The position numbers and the translations under genes were made by a program. DNA of 35,518 nt, taken from positions 1 to 35,518 of the forward strand of contig JAFALA010000051.1 of NCBI GenBank assembly GCA_019234815.1, written 5' to 3'. The stretch comes from Burkholderiaceae bacterium. Lineage in GTDB: Bacteria > Pseudomonadota > Gammaproteobacteria > Burkholderiales > Burkholderiaceae_C. The notes below the pieces were generated by a model, which made no database searches, was not told the DNA's origin, and saw nothing but the letters and a program-made list of their open reading frames with translations. The first letter of the stretch is position 1, and each line of letters starts with the position of its first letter. Shown piece by piece: positions 5,670-13,846 of the stretch.

Positions 5670-6134
5670 TCAGGGCCCCGACGATACGGCCAGGTTGCTC
5701 GACGAGATGTTGAACGACACCTGGGCACCCGTCGATTTGTCGGTCGTCGTGACCTGCAGCGTGCCGTTGCCCATGTCCTGGATCGAAATCGAATACCCGG
5801 CGGTGTCGTAGGTGCCGGGCACCAGCGTGCTGCCCTTGCCGAAGACGGCAGTCAGTGTTTCGGACGAGAGTCGATTGAGAATGGCCTGCTGCAGCGCATT
5901 GTTGAAGTTCTGCAGCGGTGTCAGCGTCGGCGCATGGGTGCTGTTCTGGGCGCCTGCAATGGCAAGCAGGCCCGCGGCGTTGTTGGGATTGCCGCCCACG
6001 AACGACGGATTGATAGGCGCATAAACCAATTCCGTGGCCGAGCCGGAGAAACCAGCCAGCAGCCCCGTCATCAACAGCCCGCAGCGGGCCAACAAGGCCG
6101 CCCTGGAGCTTGCAACATGCTTCAATTCATGCAT
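5670..6134 (-). CDS. csgF: Curli assembly factor CsgF
   Basis: This 154-residue exported protein binds CsgG at the cell surface and couples secretion to nucleation (family knowledge). The ATG at 6134 is chosen because a signal peptide follows (Gly-Leu-Leu-Met-Thr-Gly-Leu-Leu-Ala-Gly core, cleavage near Gly-Ser-Ala-Thr). The diagnostic CsgF block Asn-Pro-Ser-Phe-Val-Gly-Gly-Asn-Pro-Asn-Asn appears just after it, followed by Gly-Ala-Gln-Asn-Ser. E. coli has Asn-Phe-Gly-Gly-Asn-Pro-Asn-Asn, so one Val is inserted here. In E. coli this N-terminal peptide sits inside the CsgG barrel at the constriction. The C-terminal part has Thr-Asp-Lys-Ser-Thr-Gly, like the E. coli Thr-Asp-Arg-Lys-Thr-Gly. It lies 19 bases after csgE and 34 bases before csgG. 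Confidence 0.9.
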   Translation of the reverse strand: MHELKHVASSRAALLARCGLLMTGLLAGFSGSATELVYAPINPSFVGGNPNNAAGLLAIAGAQNSTHAPTLTPLQNFNNALQQAILNRLSSETLTAVFGKGSTLVPGTYDTAGYSISIQDMGNGTLQVTTTDKSTGAQVSFNISSSNLAVSSGP

Positions 6135-6153
6135 TACAACACCCAAATCATTC

Positions 6154-6612
6154 TTAGAAACCGTTCTTTGCCATGTCAGGGTCGCCGCCACCGACCATTT
6201 GCAGTGTTTGGCTGATGATGTTCGCATACACCTTTTCGACCGCATCAAGGCTCAATGCGCTGATGGCGTTCACCTTGATCGGCAAGGAACCCGAAAACAC
6301 CACTTGCTGATCCTGAACGACAAAGATCGCGTTCCCGTACCGCCGGGAAGGCCGCTCGATGATCACCAAGTTGTATTTTTCGAAGTCAGGCTTTTCGCGC
6401 CAATAGTCCGTGAAGCGTCGATAGAACTCCATGCCGCCCGGCGTGAAGGTCTGGTTGACAACAATACCGAACGAGTCCTTGCTCGACACCGGCGCTTCGT
6501 CCGAAGACGATGCGCCATTTTCCGTGGGTGCCTCGTTCTGCGCCCAAGCACATCCCGCCACTGCCATCAGCAGCGGCAAGACGATCATGCGAAGAATTCG
6601 GGAATGTTCCAC
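6154..6612 (-). CDS. csgE: Curli production chaperone CsgE
   Basis: CsgE is the periplasmic adaptor that caps CsgG and directs curlin subunits into the pore. Its hallmark block is present: Phe-Tyr-Arg-Arg-Phe-Thr-Asp-Tyr-Trp, then Ile-Glu-Arg-Pro-Ser-Arg-Arg-Tyr-Gly-Asn, matching the E. coli Phe-Tyr-Arg-Ala-Phe-Ser-Asp-Lys-Trp and Asn-Glu-Arg-Pro-Ser-Ala-Arg-Trp-Gly. It is 152 residues from a GTG at 6612, preferred because it supplies the positively charged start of a signal peptide ending Cys-Ala-Trp-Ala. An ATG at 6588 is the alternative and would leave the signal without a basic region. Neither start has a good ribosome site. A Ser/Glu/Ala-rich spacer of ~25 residues separates the signal from the domain. 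It is the first gene of csgE-csgF-csgG-csgB. Confidence 0.88.
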   Translation of the reverse strand: MEHSRILRMIVLPLLMAVAGCAWAQNEAPTENGASSSDEAPVSSKDSFGIVVNQTFTPGGMEFYRRFTDYWREKPDFEKYNLVIIERPSRRYGNAIFVVQDQQVVFSGSLPIKVNAISALSLDAVEKVYANIISQTLQMVGGGDPDMAKNGF

Positions 6613-6656
6613 ACCCACGGAAACAGCCAAGCACAAGACCTGACACCAAAAACAAA

Positions 6657-6684
6657 ATAGTATGTTAGGTGGGCCCGATGACAC
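6657..6684 (-). promoter_or_regulatory. Candidate sigma-70 promoter of the csgEFG operon
   Basis: On the minus strand GTGTCA (6684-6679) and TACTAT (6662-6657) are spaced by 16 bases, each matching four of six consensus bases. The predicted start would lie about 40 bases before the csgE GTG. The neighbouring GGGGGG-CAGCTA-CCCCCC stem (about 6721-6738) lies between the upstream hydrolase gene and this promoter and may insulate them. Confidence 0.4.
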
Positions 6685-6770
6685 TCTCGTGACGCGGGGC
6701 AGGCCGGGGTCCGCCTGCATGGGGGGCAGCTACCCCCCGACTGCGGGGGCGGCGGTTTCAGTCGATGGTT

Positions 6771-8573
6771 TCAGCCTTTCTTGCTCGCGAGCCAGGCCCG
6801 GACATTGTCTTCCAGGATATCCATCGGCACGGCGCCGTTCTTCAGGATCAGGTCGTGGAATTCGCGGAGATCGAATTGCCCCCCGAGGTCCTTTTTCGCC
6901 AATGCCCGCAATTCGAGAATCTTCAGCATGCCGATCTTGTAGGCGCAGGCCTGGCCGGGCCAGACAATGTAGCGGTTGGTTTCGGTGAAGATGTCGCGCT
7001 CGGGATTGGGCGTGTTGGCTCTGAAGTAATTCATGACCTGGGCGCGCGTCCAATGCTTGGCGTGCACGCCGGTGTCGACAACCAGGCGCACGGCGCGCAG
7101 CAGCTCGTCGTTCAGGCGGCCGAAATCCATGTACGGATCGGCGTAGAAACCGTAGGCCTTGGGAAAGTATTCGGAATAGAGGGCCCAGCCTTCCTCGAAT
7201 GCGCTGTTGCCGCCGTACTTGCGGAATTTCGGAATGCCTCGCAATTCCTGCGCAATCGCGATCTGCATGTGGTGGCCGGGAATGGCTTCGTGGTGGGCCA
7301 GGGTCTCCATCTCGAAGATGGGCAGGCCGCGCATGTCGACCGTGTTGATGTAATAGGTGCCGGGCCGCGTGCCGTCCGCCGAGGGCTGCTCATAAAAGGC
7401 CCCGGCGGAACCCAGCTCGCGGAAGGGCTCGACCGGCTTGATCACCAGCGGCGCCTGGGGCAGGGTGATGAAGAACTCCGGTAGACGCGCGCGCATCTCG
7501 TCGATGATCTGCGTGGCCCGCTGCATATAGGCCTGCTTGCCTTCGTCGGTCGTCGGGTAATAGAAGCGCGGGTTGGTCTTGATGTACTTGAAGAAGGCCT
7601 GCAAGTCGCCTTTGAAGCCGACCCGGGCCATGATGGCCCGCATGTCGCGATGGATGCGCGCGACCTCGCTCAAGCCGAGCTGGTGGATCTGCTCGGCCCC
7701 CATGCGGGTGGTGGTGGCATCGCGCAAGCGGTAGGCGTAGTACTCGCCGCCGTCCGGCAGCTTCCAGACGCCGTCGTCGTCGGCGGCGTGTTTTTCCTGC
7801 TCGGCCAGCAGCGCCAGCAGCTTCGAATAGGCTGGCTTGACGGCCTCCAGCAGCGCGGCGCGGGCTTCTTGCCGCAGCACCGCCTTGGTGGCGTCGTCCG
7901 TGTCCTTCAGCGCGTCGAGCTTGGTGCAGAAGTCGTCCCACAAGGCGCTCTTGCCGGCCGAGGCGTCGAAGGGCTCGCCGCTGATGACGTCCTTGATCGA
8001 ATCCTCGACCAGCGGGAACACGAAGCGCGGCGGCAGCACGCCGAGGGCCGCGTCGGCCTTCATGTTGCTCATCAGCTGGTCGAACAAGGGCGCCATGCCG
8101 CGCAGGCGCGCGATGTAGGCCCGTGCGTCCGCCACATCGGCAATGGGGTGGTAGTTGATCAGGAACGCCGGTGCTTCCGAGTGCAGGCCCGACATCTGGT
8201 TGACCGGGTAGTCGTGATGGCGCCAGCGCCAGCCCTCGATGTCCTGCTCGGCTTGCTTGACGAACATCCGGTAGCTGACCCGGGTCTGCTCGTCCAGTTG
8301 CTCGTAATGGAATTCGCGCCGCAGCTCGGCCAGGTGCTGGGTGGTCAATGCCAGGTTCTCGATCGCATGCGCGTCGGAGAGGTCGTCCCACCGGTCGGTC
8401 TGCTGGTGCAGGCCCAGGCGCGCGGCCATCATCGGGCTGCGCGCCACGTTCTCGTCGAAGACGCGGTCGAAGAAGGCATTGGCCCTGGCGCTTTCCGTCA
8501 GGGTTTCAGCGGCCAGGGCGGGAATACTCAGCGAAGCCAGCACGGCGGCGCTGCACAGCAGTTTCTGGATCAT
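6771..8573 (-). CDS. Exported DUF885 family metallohydrolase
   Basis: This ~600-residue protein of the DUF885 family comprises putative zinc peptidases related to M2/M3-like metalloproteases. The key motif His-Glu-Ala-Ile-Pro-Gly-His-His is at residues 428-435, and a downstream Glu in Phe-Glu-Glu-Gly-Trp-Ala-Leu-Tyr-Ser-Glu (about 460) is the probable third ligand; both are typical of the family. A Sec signal (cut after Pro-Ala-Leu-Ala-Ala) suggests a periplasmic or secreted enzyme. The ATG at 8573 fits this signal best. An ATG at 8612, touching the stop of the DUF3297 gene, would allow translational coupling but gives a long basic leader. The substrate is unknown. It is the last gene of the mfd-serB-DUF3297 run. 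Confidence 0.85.
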   Translation of the reverse strand: MIQKLLCSAAVLASLSIPALAAETLTESARANAFFDRVFDENVARSPMMAARLGLHQQTDRWDDLSDAHAIENLALTTQHLAELRREFHYEQLDEQTRVSYRMFVKQAEQDIEGWRWRHHDYPVNQMSGLHSEAPAFLINYHPIADVADARAYIARLRGMAPLFDQLMSNMKADAALGVLPPRFVFPLVEDSIKDVISGEPFDASAGKSALWDDFCTKLDALKDTDDATKAVLRQEARAALLEAVKPAYSKLLALLAEQEKHAADDDGVWKLPDGGEYYAYRLRDATTTRMGAEQIHQLGLSEVARIHRDMRAIMARVGFKGDLQAFFKYIKTNPRFYYPTTDEGKQAYMQRATQIIDEMRARLPEFFITLPQAPLVIKPVEPFRELGSAGAFYEQPSADGTRPGTYYINTVDMRGLPIFEMETLAHHEAIPGHHMQIAIAQELRGIPKFRKYGGNSAFEEGWALYSEYFPKAYGFYADPYMDFGRLNDELLRAVRLVVDTGVHAKHWTRAQVMNYFRANTPNPERDIFTETNRYIVWPGQACAYKIGMLKILELRALAKKDLGGQFDLREFHDLILKNGAVPMDILEDNVRAWLASKKG

Positions 8574-8611
8574 GGCGATACAAATCTGGACGCGCACCCG
8601 GCGCGTCATCA

Positions 8612-8860
8612 TCAACGGTAGAACGCTTCGACCTTGCCCTTGAGCTTGACGGTCAGCGGATTGCCCTTGCGGTCGACCGAGCGGCCCACGGGCACTTTGA
8701 TCCAGCCTTCGCTGATGCAGTATTCCTGCACGTCCATGCGCTCCTTGTCATTGAAGCGAATGCCGACCTCGTGCTCGAACACGGCGGCCACGTGGTGCGG
8801 GCTGCGCGGGTCGACGGACAGGCGGTCGGGCAGGGCGGGAAGATTCGTTGTGTCGGTCAT
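8612..8860 (-). CDS. Small conserved protein, DUF3297 family
   Basis: This is an 82-residue soluble protein with no signal or membrane segment. The sequence (Leu-Ser-Val-Asp-Pro-Arg-Ser-Pro-His-His near residue 15; Gly-Ile-Arg-Phe-Asn-Asp-Lys-Glu-Arg; Gly-Trp-Ile-Lys-Val-Pro; Lys-Gly-Asn-Pro-Leu-Thr-Val-Lys-Leu-Lys-Gly) is the pattern I associate with DUF3297, a small proteobacterial family of unknown function, often called a glutathione peroxidase-linked or hypothetical protein. A GGAAA ribosome site precedes the ATG at 8860. It sits between serB and the DUF885 gene on the same strand, 41 bases after serB. Function is not known. Confidence 0.75.
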   Translation of the reverse strand: MTDTTNLPALPDRLSVDPRSPHHVAAVFEHEVGIRFNDKERMDVQEYCISEGWIKVPVGRSVDRKGNPLTVKLKGKVEAFYR

Positions 8861-8901
8861 GTTGATTTCCGTTGGAGGAGTTCTTTGTTCAGTTCAAGAG
8901 T

Positions 8902-9624
8902 TCAATTCAAAAGGCCCAGCAGCCGGTCCAGGCCGCCTTCGTTGATGGCTACCATGGCCTGCTCGCGCACCTTGGGCTTGGCGTGGTAGGCCACCGAGAG
9001 GCCGGCGGCGCCCATCATCAGCAGGTCGTTGGCGCCGTCGCCGACGGCAATCGCCTGCGCGGGCGTGGCGCCTATGGCCGCTGCGCATTCCAGCAGCATG
9101 CGGCGCTTTTCGGCGCCGTCGCAGATGTCGCCCCAGGGCTGCTCGACGAGGCCGCCGGTCAGCGCGCCGTCCTTGAATTCGAGTTCGTTGGAGCGCACGA
9201 AGTCCATGCCGAGCTCTGCCGCCACGAAGCGCGTGAAGAAGGTGAAGCCGCCCGAGACCAGCACCAGCTTCAAGCCGGCGGCCTTCATCGCGGCCGTCAA
9301 TTCGCGGGCGCCCGGATTGAATTGCAGGCGCTCGTGCAGCACCTCGTGCAGCGCTGATTCCGGCACGCCTTTCAAGAGCGCCAGGCGGCGGCGCAGGCTG
9401 TCCTTGAAGTCGGTGATCTCGCCGCGCATGGCGGCCTCGGTGATGGCGGCGACTTCGGCCTTGCGCCCCGCGGCGGCGGCGATCTCGTCGATGCACTCGA
9501 TGTTGATCAGCGTCGAGTCCATGTCGAAGGCGGCGAGCCTGAAGTCGCGCAGGCGCAGGGGCGGCGTGAAGCCCTGGATCACCAGGCCGGGAGAAATCTC
9601 ATGGGGTGTCATGGCGTCGGTCAT
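8902..9624 (-). CDS. serB: Phosphoserine phosphatase
   Basis: This cytosolic HAD-family enzyme hydrolyses O-phospho-L-serine, the last step of serine synthesis. All HAD motifs are present: Asp34-Met-Asp36-Ser-Thr (nucleophile and acid/base), Val-Ser-Gly-Gly near residue 122, a conserved Lys, and Gly-Asp-Gly-Ala-Asn-Asp near 193. The length of 240 residues is short compared with E. coli SerB (322) because the N-terminal ACT-like domain is absent, as in many betaproteobacterial forms. The ATG at 9624 follows the mfd stop by one base (TGATATG), so translation is probably coupled to mfd. A second in-frame ATG lies 12 bases downstream. Confidence 0.95.
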   Translation of the reverse strand: MTDAMTPHEISPGLVIQGFTPPLRLRDFRLAAFDMDSTLINIECIDEIAAAAGRKAEVAAITEAAMRGEITDFKDSLRRRLALLKGVPESALHEVLHERLQFNPGARELTAAMKAAGLKLVLVSGGFTFFTRFVAAELGMDFVRSNELEFKDGALTGGLVEQPWGDICDGAEKRRMLLECAAAIGATPAQAIAVGDGANDLLMMGAAGLSVAYHAKPKVREQAMVAINEGGLDRLLGLLN

Positions 9625-9625
9625 A

Positions 9626-12600
9626 TCAGGGTTGGGCCACGGGCTGGCCCAGCAGGCGCAGCACTTCGCGGATGGCCTGAGCGCGGTCCTTCGGGTCGCT
9701 CAAGGACTTGTTGATGCGCAGCTTGTCGTTGCCGACCAGCTTGATGTTGCGGTTCTTCTGCACCAGCTCGATCACGCGCATGGCATCGATCGGTGGGTTG
9801 GGGCGGAAGTTGATGTTCATGACGGTCGGCGCGGCGTCGATCTTGCTGACGCCATAGGGCTTGGCCAGCACGCGCAGGCGGTGCGTGTCGAACAGGGTCT
9901 GGCCCTGCGCGGGCAGCTTGCCGAAGCGGTCGGTGATCTCTTCCAGCATGGCGTCGATCTGCTGCGACTTGTCGGCGCTGGCCAGGCGCTTGTAGAGCGA
10001 TAGCCTGACGTGCACGTCGCCGCAATAACTGTCAGGTAACAGTGCCGGCGCATGCAGGTTGATCTCGGTGGTGGCGGCAAAGGGCGCGAGCAGGTCGGGC
10101 TCCTTGCCAGCCTTGAGCGAGCGCACCGCTTCGTTGAGCATGTCGTTGTAGAGCTGGAAGCCGATCTCCATCATGTTGCCGCTCTGGTTCTCGCCCAGCA
10201 CCTCGCCGGCGCCGCGGATCTCCAGGTCGTGCATGGCGAGGTAGAAGCCCGACCCCAGCTCTTCCATGGCCTGGATCGCGTCGAGGCGTTGCGCGGCCTG
10301 CTTGGTCAGGCCCTCGATGTCGGGCACCATCAGGTAGGCATAGGCCTGGTGGTGCGAGCGGCCCACGCGGCCGCGCAGCTGGTGCAGCTGCGCCAGGCCG
10401 AACTTGTCGGCGCGGCTGATCACGATGGTGTTGGCGCTGGGCACGTCGATGCCGGTCTCGATGATGGTCGAGCACAGCAGCACGTTGTGCTTGCCGGAGA
10501 CGAACTCGCGCATCACGCGCTCGAGCTCGCGCTCGGGCATCTGGCCGTGCGCGACGATGATGCGCGCTTCAGGCAGCAGCTCGGCCAGCTTCTGGCGCCG
10601 GTTCTCTATGGTCTCGACCTCGTTGTGCAGGAAGTAGACCTGCCCGCCGCGCTTGAGCTCGCGCAGCACCGCCTCGCGTATGGTGCCGCTGCTCTCTGCG
10701 CGCACGAAGGTCTTGATGGCCAGGCGGCGCTGCGGCGCGGTGGCGATCACGCTGAGGTCGCGCAAACCCTCCAAGGCCATGCCCAGCGTGCGCGGGATCG
10801 GCGTGGCGGTCAGCGTCAGCACGTCGACCTCGGCGCGCAAGGCCTTCATGGCCTCCTTGTGGCGCACGCCGAAGCGGTGCTCCTCGTCGATGATCAAGAG
10901 GCCCAGCCGATTGAATTTAACCTCGCCCGAGAGCAGCTTGTGCGTGCCGATCACGATGTCTATCGTGCCGTCCTGCAGGCCCTGCATGGCCGCCTTGATC
11001 TCCTTGGTGGAGCGGAAGCGGCTCATCTCGGCGACCTTGACCGGCCATTTGCCGAAGCGGTCGGCGATGTTCTGGTAATGCTGCTCGGCCAGCAGCGTGG
11101 TGGGGGCGAGCAGGGCCACCTGCTTGCCGCCCATCACCGCCACGAAGGCGGCGCGCAGCGCCACCTCGGTCTTGCCAAAGCCCACGTCGCCGCAGACCAG
11201 GCGGTCCATGGGCTTGGGCGAAATCATGTCCTGGATCACCGCGTGGATGGCGGCGCGCTGGTCGGGCGTCTCCTCGAAGCCGAAGCTGGCGGCGAAAGCC
11301 TCATAGTCGTGCGGCGAGTAGCGGAAGGCATGGCCTTCGCGCACGGCGCGCTGCGCATAGAGGTTGAGCAGTTCGGCGGCGGTGTCGCGCACCTGCTCGG
11401 CGGCCTTGCGCTTGGCCTTGTCCCACTGGCCCGAGCCGAGGCGGTGCAGCGGCGCTTCCTCGGGGCTCACGCCGGTGTAGCGGCTGATCAGGTGCAGCTG
11501 CGCCACCGGCACATAAAGGGTGGCCTTGTCGGCGTATTCGAGGTGCAGGAATTCGCTGGAGCCGTCGCCGATGTCGATGTTCAGCAGGCCCTGGTAGCGG
11601 CCGATGCCGTGGTTGATGTGCACGACCGGGTCGCCGACCTTGAGCTCCGAGAGGTCCTTGATCAGCGCGTTGACGTCGCTGACCTGCTCCTGCTTGCGGC
11701 GCCTGCGCGTCGTGGGCGTGGTGGCGAACAGCTCGGTCTCGGTGAAGAGCTGGATCTGCCGCTGCTGCTCCGGCTCGAACCAGAAGAAGCCGCTGGCCAG
11801 CGGCGCCGCCGCGATGGCGAACTTCTCGTCGCCGGCCTCGAATTCGGCCAGGTCCTCGACGCTGGGCGGATCGATGCCGCTGTCGCGCAGCATCTCCAGC
11901 AGGCTCTCGCGCCGGCCCTCGCTCTCGGCCAGCAGCAGCACGCGGTGGGGTGTGCTCTTCAGGTGCGCTTGAAGTCGCGCCAGCGGCTCCTGCGCGCCGC
12001 GCTCGACGCTGACGTCAGGCAGCGGGCGCGCGAACTCGACCGGCTGGTCGGCCGAGATGGCGCCACGCACCGTCAGCACCGCATGCGGATGCGTCAGGCT
12101 GAAGAAGTCCTCGACCTTCAGGAAGATCTCTTCGGGCGGCAGGATGGGCCGCTCCGGGTCGTGCTGCAGGAAGCGGTGGCGCTCGCGCGTGTCGGTCCAG
12201 AAGCGCTTGAGTGCCTCGTCGACTTCGCCGTGGAGCGCCAGCGCGGCCTGCTCGCCGATGAAGTCGAAGATGGTGGCCGTCTGCTCGAAAAAGATCGGCA
12301 GGTAGTACTCGATGCCGGACGAGGCGATGCCGTTGGCCATGTCCTTGTACAGGCGCGAGCGGCTCGGGTCGCCGTCCATCTTCTCGCGCCAGCGCGCGCG
12401 GAAGGCCTGGCGCGCCGCTTCGTCCATGGGGAACTCGCGGCCCGGCAGCAGGCGCACCTCGGGCACGGGGTAGAGGCTGCGCTGGCTGTCGGGGTCGAAG
12501 GTGCGTATGGAGTCGACCTCGTCGCCGAACAGGTCGACGCGGTAGGGCACCAGCGAGCCCATGGGAAAGAGGTCGATCAGGCCGCCGCGCACCGCGTACT

Positions 12601-13102
12601 CTCCGGGGCTGACGACCTGGCTCACGTTCGTGTAGCCGCCCAGTGTCAATTGCGCCTTCAGGCTGGCCTCGTCGAGGCGCTGCTTCTGCTTGAAATGGAA
12701 GGTGGTCGCGGCCAGGAACGAGGGCGGCGCCAGGCGCGTCAGCGCCGTGGTGGCGGGCAGCAGCACCACGTCGACGTCGCGTTGGCTTGTGGGCTTGCCT
12801 TGCGACTGCAGCAGGCGCCAGAGCGTGGCCAGGCGCTCCGAGATCAGGTCCTGGTGCGGCGAAAAGGTGTCGTAGGGCAGGGTTTCCCAGTCAGGGAACA
12901 CGGCCACGCGCAAGCCCGGTGCAAAGAAGCGCAGCTCGTCTTCCAGCCGCTGCGTGTCGCCGGGCTCGGCGCAGACGATGGCGGTGATGCGCCCGGCCTC
13001 CAGCTGCTGCAGGGCGAAGCGGGCCAGCAGCAGGGCGTCCGCCGAGCCGGTGGGGCGGGGCTGGTTGAAACGTTTTCCGGGCTGGATCTGGGGCAGATGC
13101 AT
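9626..13102 (-). CDS. mfd: Transcription-repair coupling factor Mfd
   Basis: Mfd is a 1158-residue DNA translocase that removes RNA polymerase stalled at lesions and recruits UvrA. It contains the UvrB-like N-terminal module (Phe-Pro-Asp-Trp-Glu-Thr-Leu-Pro-Tyr-Asp near residue 75), the RNA-polymerase interaction region (Gly-Asp-Pro-Val-Val-His-Ile-Asn-His-Gly-Ile-Gly near 490), Walker A Gly-Phe-Gly-Lys-Thr near 637, the Asp-Glu-Glu-His box near 737, Thr-Ala-Thr-Pro-Ile-Pro-Arg-Thr-Leu and the TRG region His-Gly-Gln-Met-Pro-Glu-Arg-Glu-Leu-Glu. Length fits the family (E. coli 1148). It starts at ATG 13102 and heads a minus-strand run with serB, the DUF3297 gene and the DUF885 gene. Confidence 0.97.
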   Translation of the reverse strand: MHLPQIQPGKRFNQPRPTGSADALLLARFALQQLEAGRITAIVCAEPGDTQRLEDELRFFAPGLRVAVFPDWETLPYDTFSPHQDLISERLATLWRLLQSQGKPTSQRDVDVVLLPATTALTRLAPPSFLAATTFHFKQKQRLDEASLKAQLTLGGYTNVSQVVSPGEYAVRGGLIDLFPMGSLVPYRVDLFGDEVDSIRTFDPDSQRSLYPVPEVRLLPGREFPMDEAARQAFRARWREKMDGDPSRSRLYKDMANGIASSGIEYYLPIFFEQTATIFDFIGEQAALALHGEVDEALKRFWTDTRERHRFLQHDPERPILPPEEIFLKVEDFFSLTHPHAVLTVRGAISADQPVEFARPLPDVSVERGAQEPLARLQAHLKSTPHRVLLLAESEGRRESLLEMLRDSGIDPPSVEDLAEFEAGDEKFAIAAAPLASGFFWFEPEQQRQIQLFTETELFATTPTTRRRRKQEQVSDVNALIKDLSELKVGDPVVHINHGIGRYQGLLNIDIGDGSSEFLHLEYADKATLYVPVAQLHLISRYTGVSPEEAPLHRLGSGQWDKAKRKAAEQVRDTAAELLNLYAQRAVREGHAFRYSPHDYEAFAASFGFEETPDQRAAIHAVIQDMISPKPMDRLVCGDVGFGKTEVALRAAFVAVMGGKQVALLAPTTLLAEQHYQNIADRFGKWPVKVAEMSRFRSTKEIKAAMQGLQDGTIDIVIGTHKLLSGEVKFNRLGLLIIDEEHRFGVRHKEAMKALRAEVDVLTLTATPIPRTLGMALEGLRDLSVIATAPQRRLAIKTFVRAESSGTIREAVLRELKRGGQVYFLHNEVETIENRRQKLAELLPEARIIVAHGQMPERELERVMREFVSGKHNVLLCSTIIETGIDVPSANTIVISRADKFGLAQLHQLRGRVGRSHHQAYAYLMVPDIEGLTKQAAQRLDAIQAMEELGSGFYLAMHDLEIRGAGEVLGENQSGNMMEIGFQLYNDMLNEAVRSLKAGKEPDLLAPFAATTEINLHAPALLPDSYCGDVHVRLSLYKRLASADKSQQIDAMLEEITDRFGKLPAQGQTLFDTHRLRVLAKPYGVSKIDAAPTVMNINFRPNPPIDAMRVIELVQKNRNIKLVGNDKLRINKSLSDPKDRAQAIREVLRLLGQPVAQP

Positions 13103-13157
13103 GTAAGAAGACAGAAGCGGCGTGACGGCACGGGCCGTAAGTCCTACAAATGAGTGC

Positions 13158-13174
13158 AGCCCCGGACCGGGGCT
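13158..13174. other. 17-bp GC palindrome in the mfd leader
   Basis: AGCCCCGG-A-CCGGGGCT is a perfect 8-1-8 palindrome 56-72 bases before the mfd start. A TACAAT hexamer on the minus strand (13189-13184) could be the mfd -10 box, but no good -35 is seen. In that case the palindrome would lie at the very 5' end of the mRNA as a hairpin, or act as an operator. Confidence 0.4.
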
Positions 13175-13232
13175 TGCGGCGCCATTGTAGGGAGGGCGCG
13201 GCGCGGCGAGCCTGAGTGCGTCAGTTATTTCA

Positions 13233-13257
13233 TCTAATCAATTAGACATTATCTAAT
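13233..13257. promoter_or_regulatory. Triple TCTAAT half-sites, likely operator of the VOC-fahA operon
   Basis: TCTAAT (13233-13238), ATTAGA (13241-13246) and TCTAAT (13252-13257) form an inverted pair plus one direct copy in an AT-rich island within GC-rich DNA. A weak promoter (TTAGAC at 13242, TAGCAT at 13266, 18-base spacer) overlaps them. This is the arrangement expected for a repressor or activator site controlling the downstream catabolic genes. The regulator is not in the window. Confidence 0.5.
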
Positions 13258-13300
13258 TTTTTCGCTAGCATTCGCCACCGATGTCAGCCAGGAGGCCATC

Positions 13301-13846
13301 ATGAAAATCGATCGCATTCACCACGTCGCCTACCGGTGCAAGGACGCCAAGGCCACCGTCGAGTGGTACGGCAAGCACCTGGGCATGGATTTCGTGCTCG
13401 CCATTGCCGAAGACCGCGTGCCGTCCACCCAGGCGCCGGACCCCTACATGCATGTGTTCCTCGACGCCGGCCACGGCAATGTGCTGGCGTTTTTCGAGCT
13501 GCCCAATTCGCCTGAGATGGGGCGCGACACCAACACCCCGGAGTGGGTGCAGCACATCGCCTTCAAGGTTGACAGCGTGGCCGACCTGGAGGCCACCAAG
13601 GCGCGCCTGGAGGCGGCAGGCATCTCTGTCGTCGGGCCGACCAACCACACCATCTTCAAGAGTATTTATTTCTTCGACCCCAACGGCCACCGCCTGGAGC
13701 TGGCCGCAGACGTCGGCACGCCCGAGATGATGCAAAAGCTCGACGCCTGCAAATGGGACATGCTCAACGAATGGGCGCAGACCCGGCGCGCCCCCAAACA
13801 TGCAGCCTGGATGCACGAGCAGCCGGCGGGAGCCCAGCATGATTGA
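13301..13846 (+). CDS. VOC (glyoxalase/bleomycin resistance/dioxygenase) family protein
   Basis: This is a 181-residue vicinal-oxygen-chelate protein with two beta-alpha-beta-beta-beta modules. Likely metal ligands are visible in the family positions: His in Ile-His-His-Val-Ala-Tyr (residues 7-8), Glu in Phe-Phe-Glu-Leu-Pro (about 67), His in Gln-His-Ile-Ala-Phe-Lys-Val (about 86) and Glu in Gly-His-Arg-Leu-Glu-Leu (about 130). A strong AGGAGG ribosome site lies 5 bases before the ATG. Its 3' end overlaps the fumarylacetoacetase start by 8 bases, so it probably acts in the same aromatic catabolic pathway, as an isomerase, lyase or dioxygenase. It is too short for 4-hydroxyphenylpyruvate dioxygenase, and the exact reaction cannot be assigned. 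Confidence 0.85.
   Translation: MKIDRIHHVAYRCKDAKATVEWYGKHLGMDFVLAIAEDRVPSTQAPDPYMHVFLDAGHGNVLAFFELPNSPEMGRDTNTPEWVQHIAFKVDSVADLEATKARLEAAGISVVGPTNHTIFKSIYFFDPNGHRLELAADVGTPEMMQKLDACKWDMLNEWAQTRRAPKHAAWMHEQPAGAQHD

Noticed and set aside
10052..13153. A 1033-codon open frame antisense to mfd
   Set aside because: It mirrors the codon positions of mfd in GC-rich DNA, has no recognisable domain and no ribosome site, and the opposite strand encodes an unmistakable full-length Mfd.
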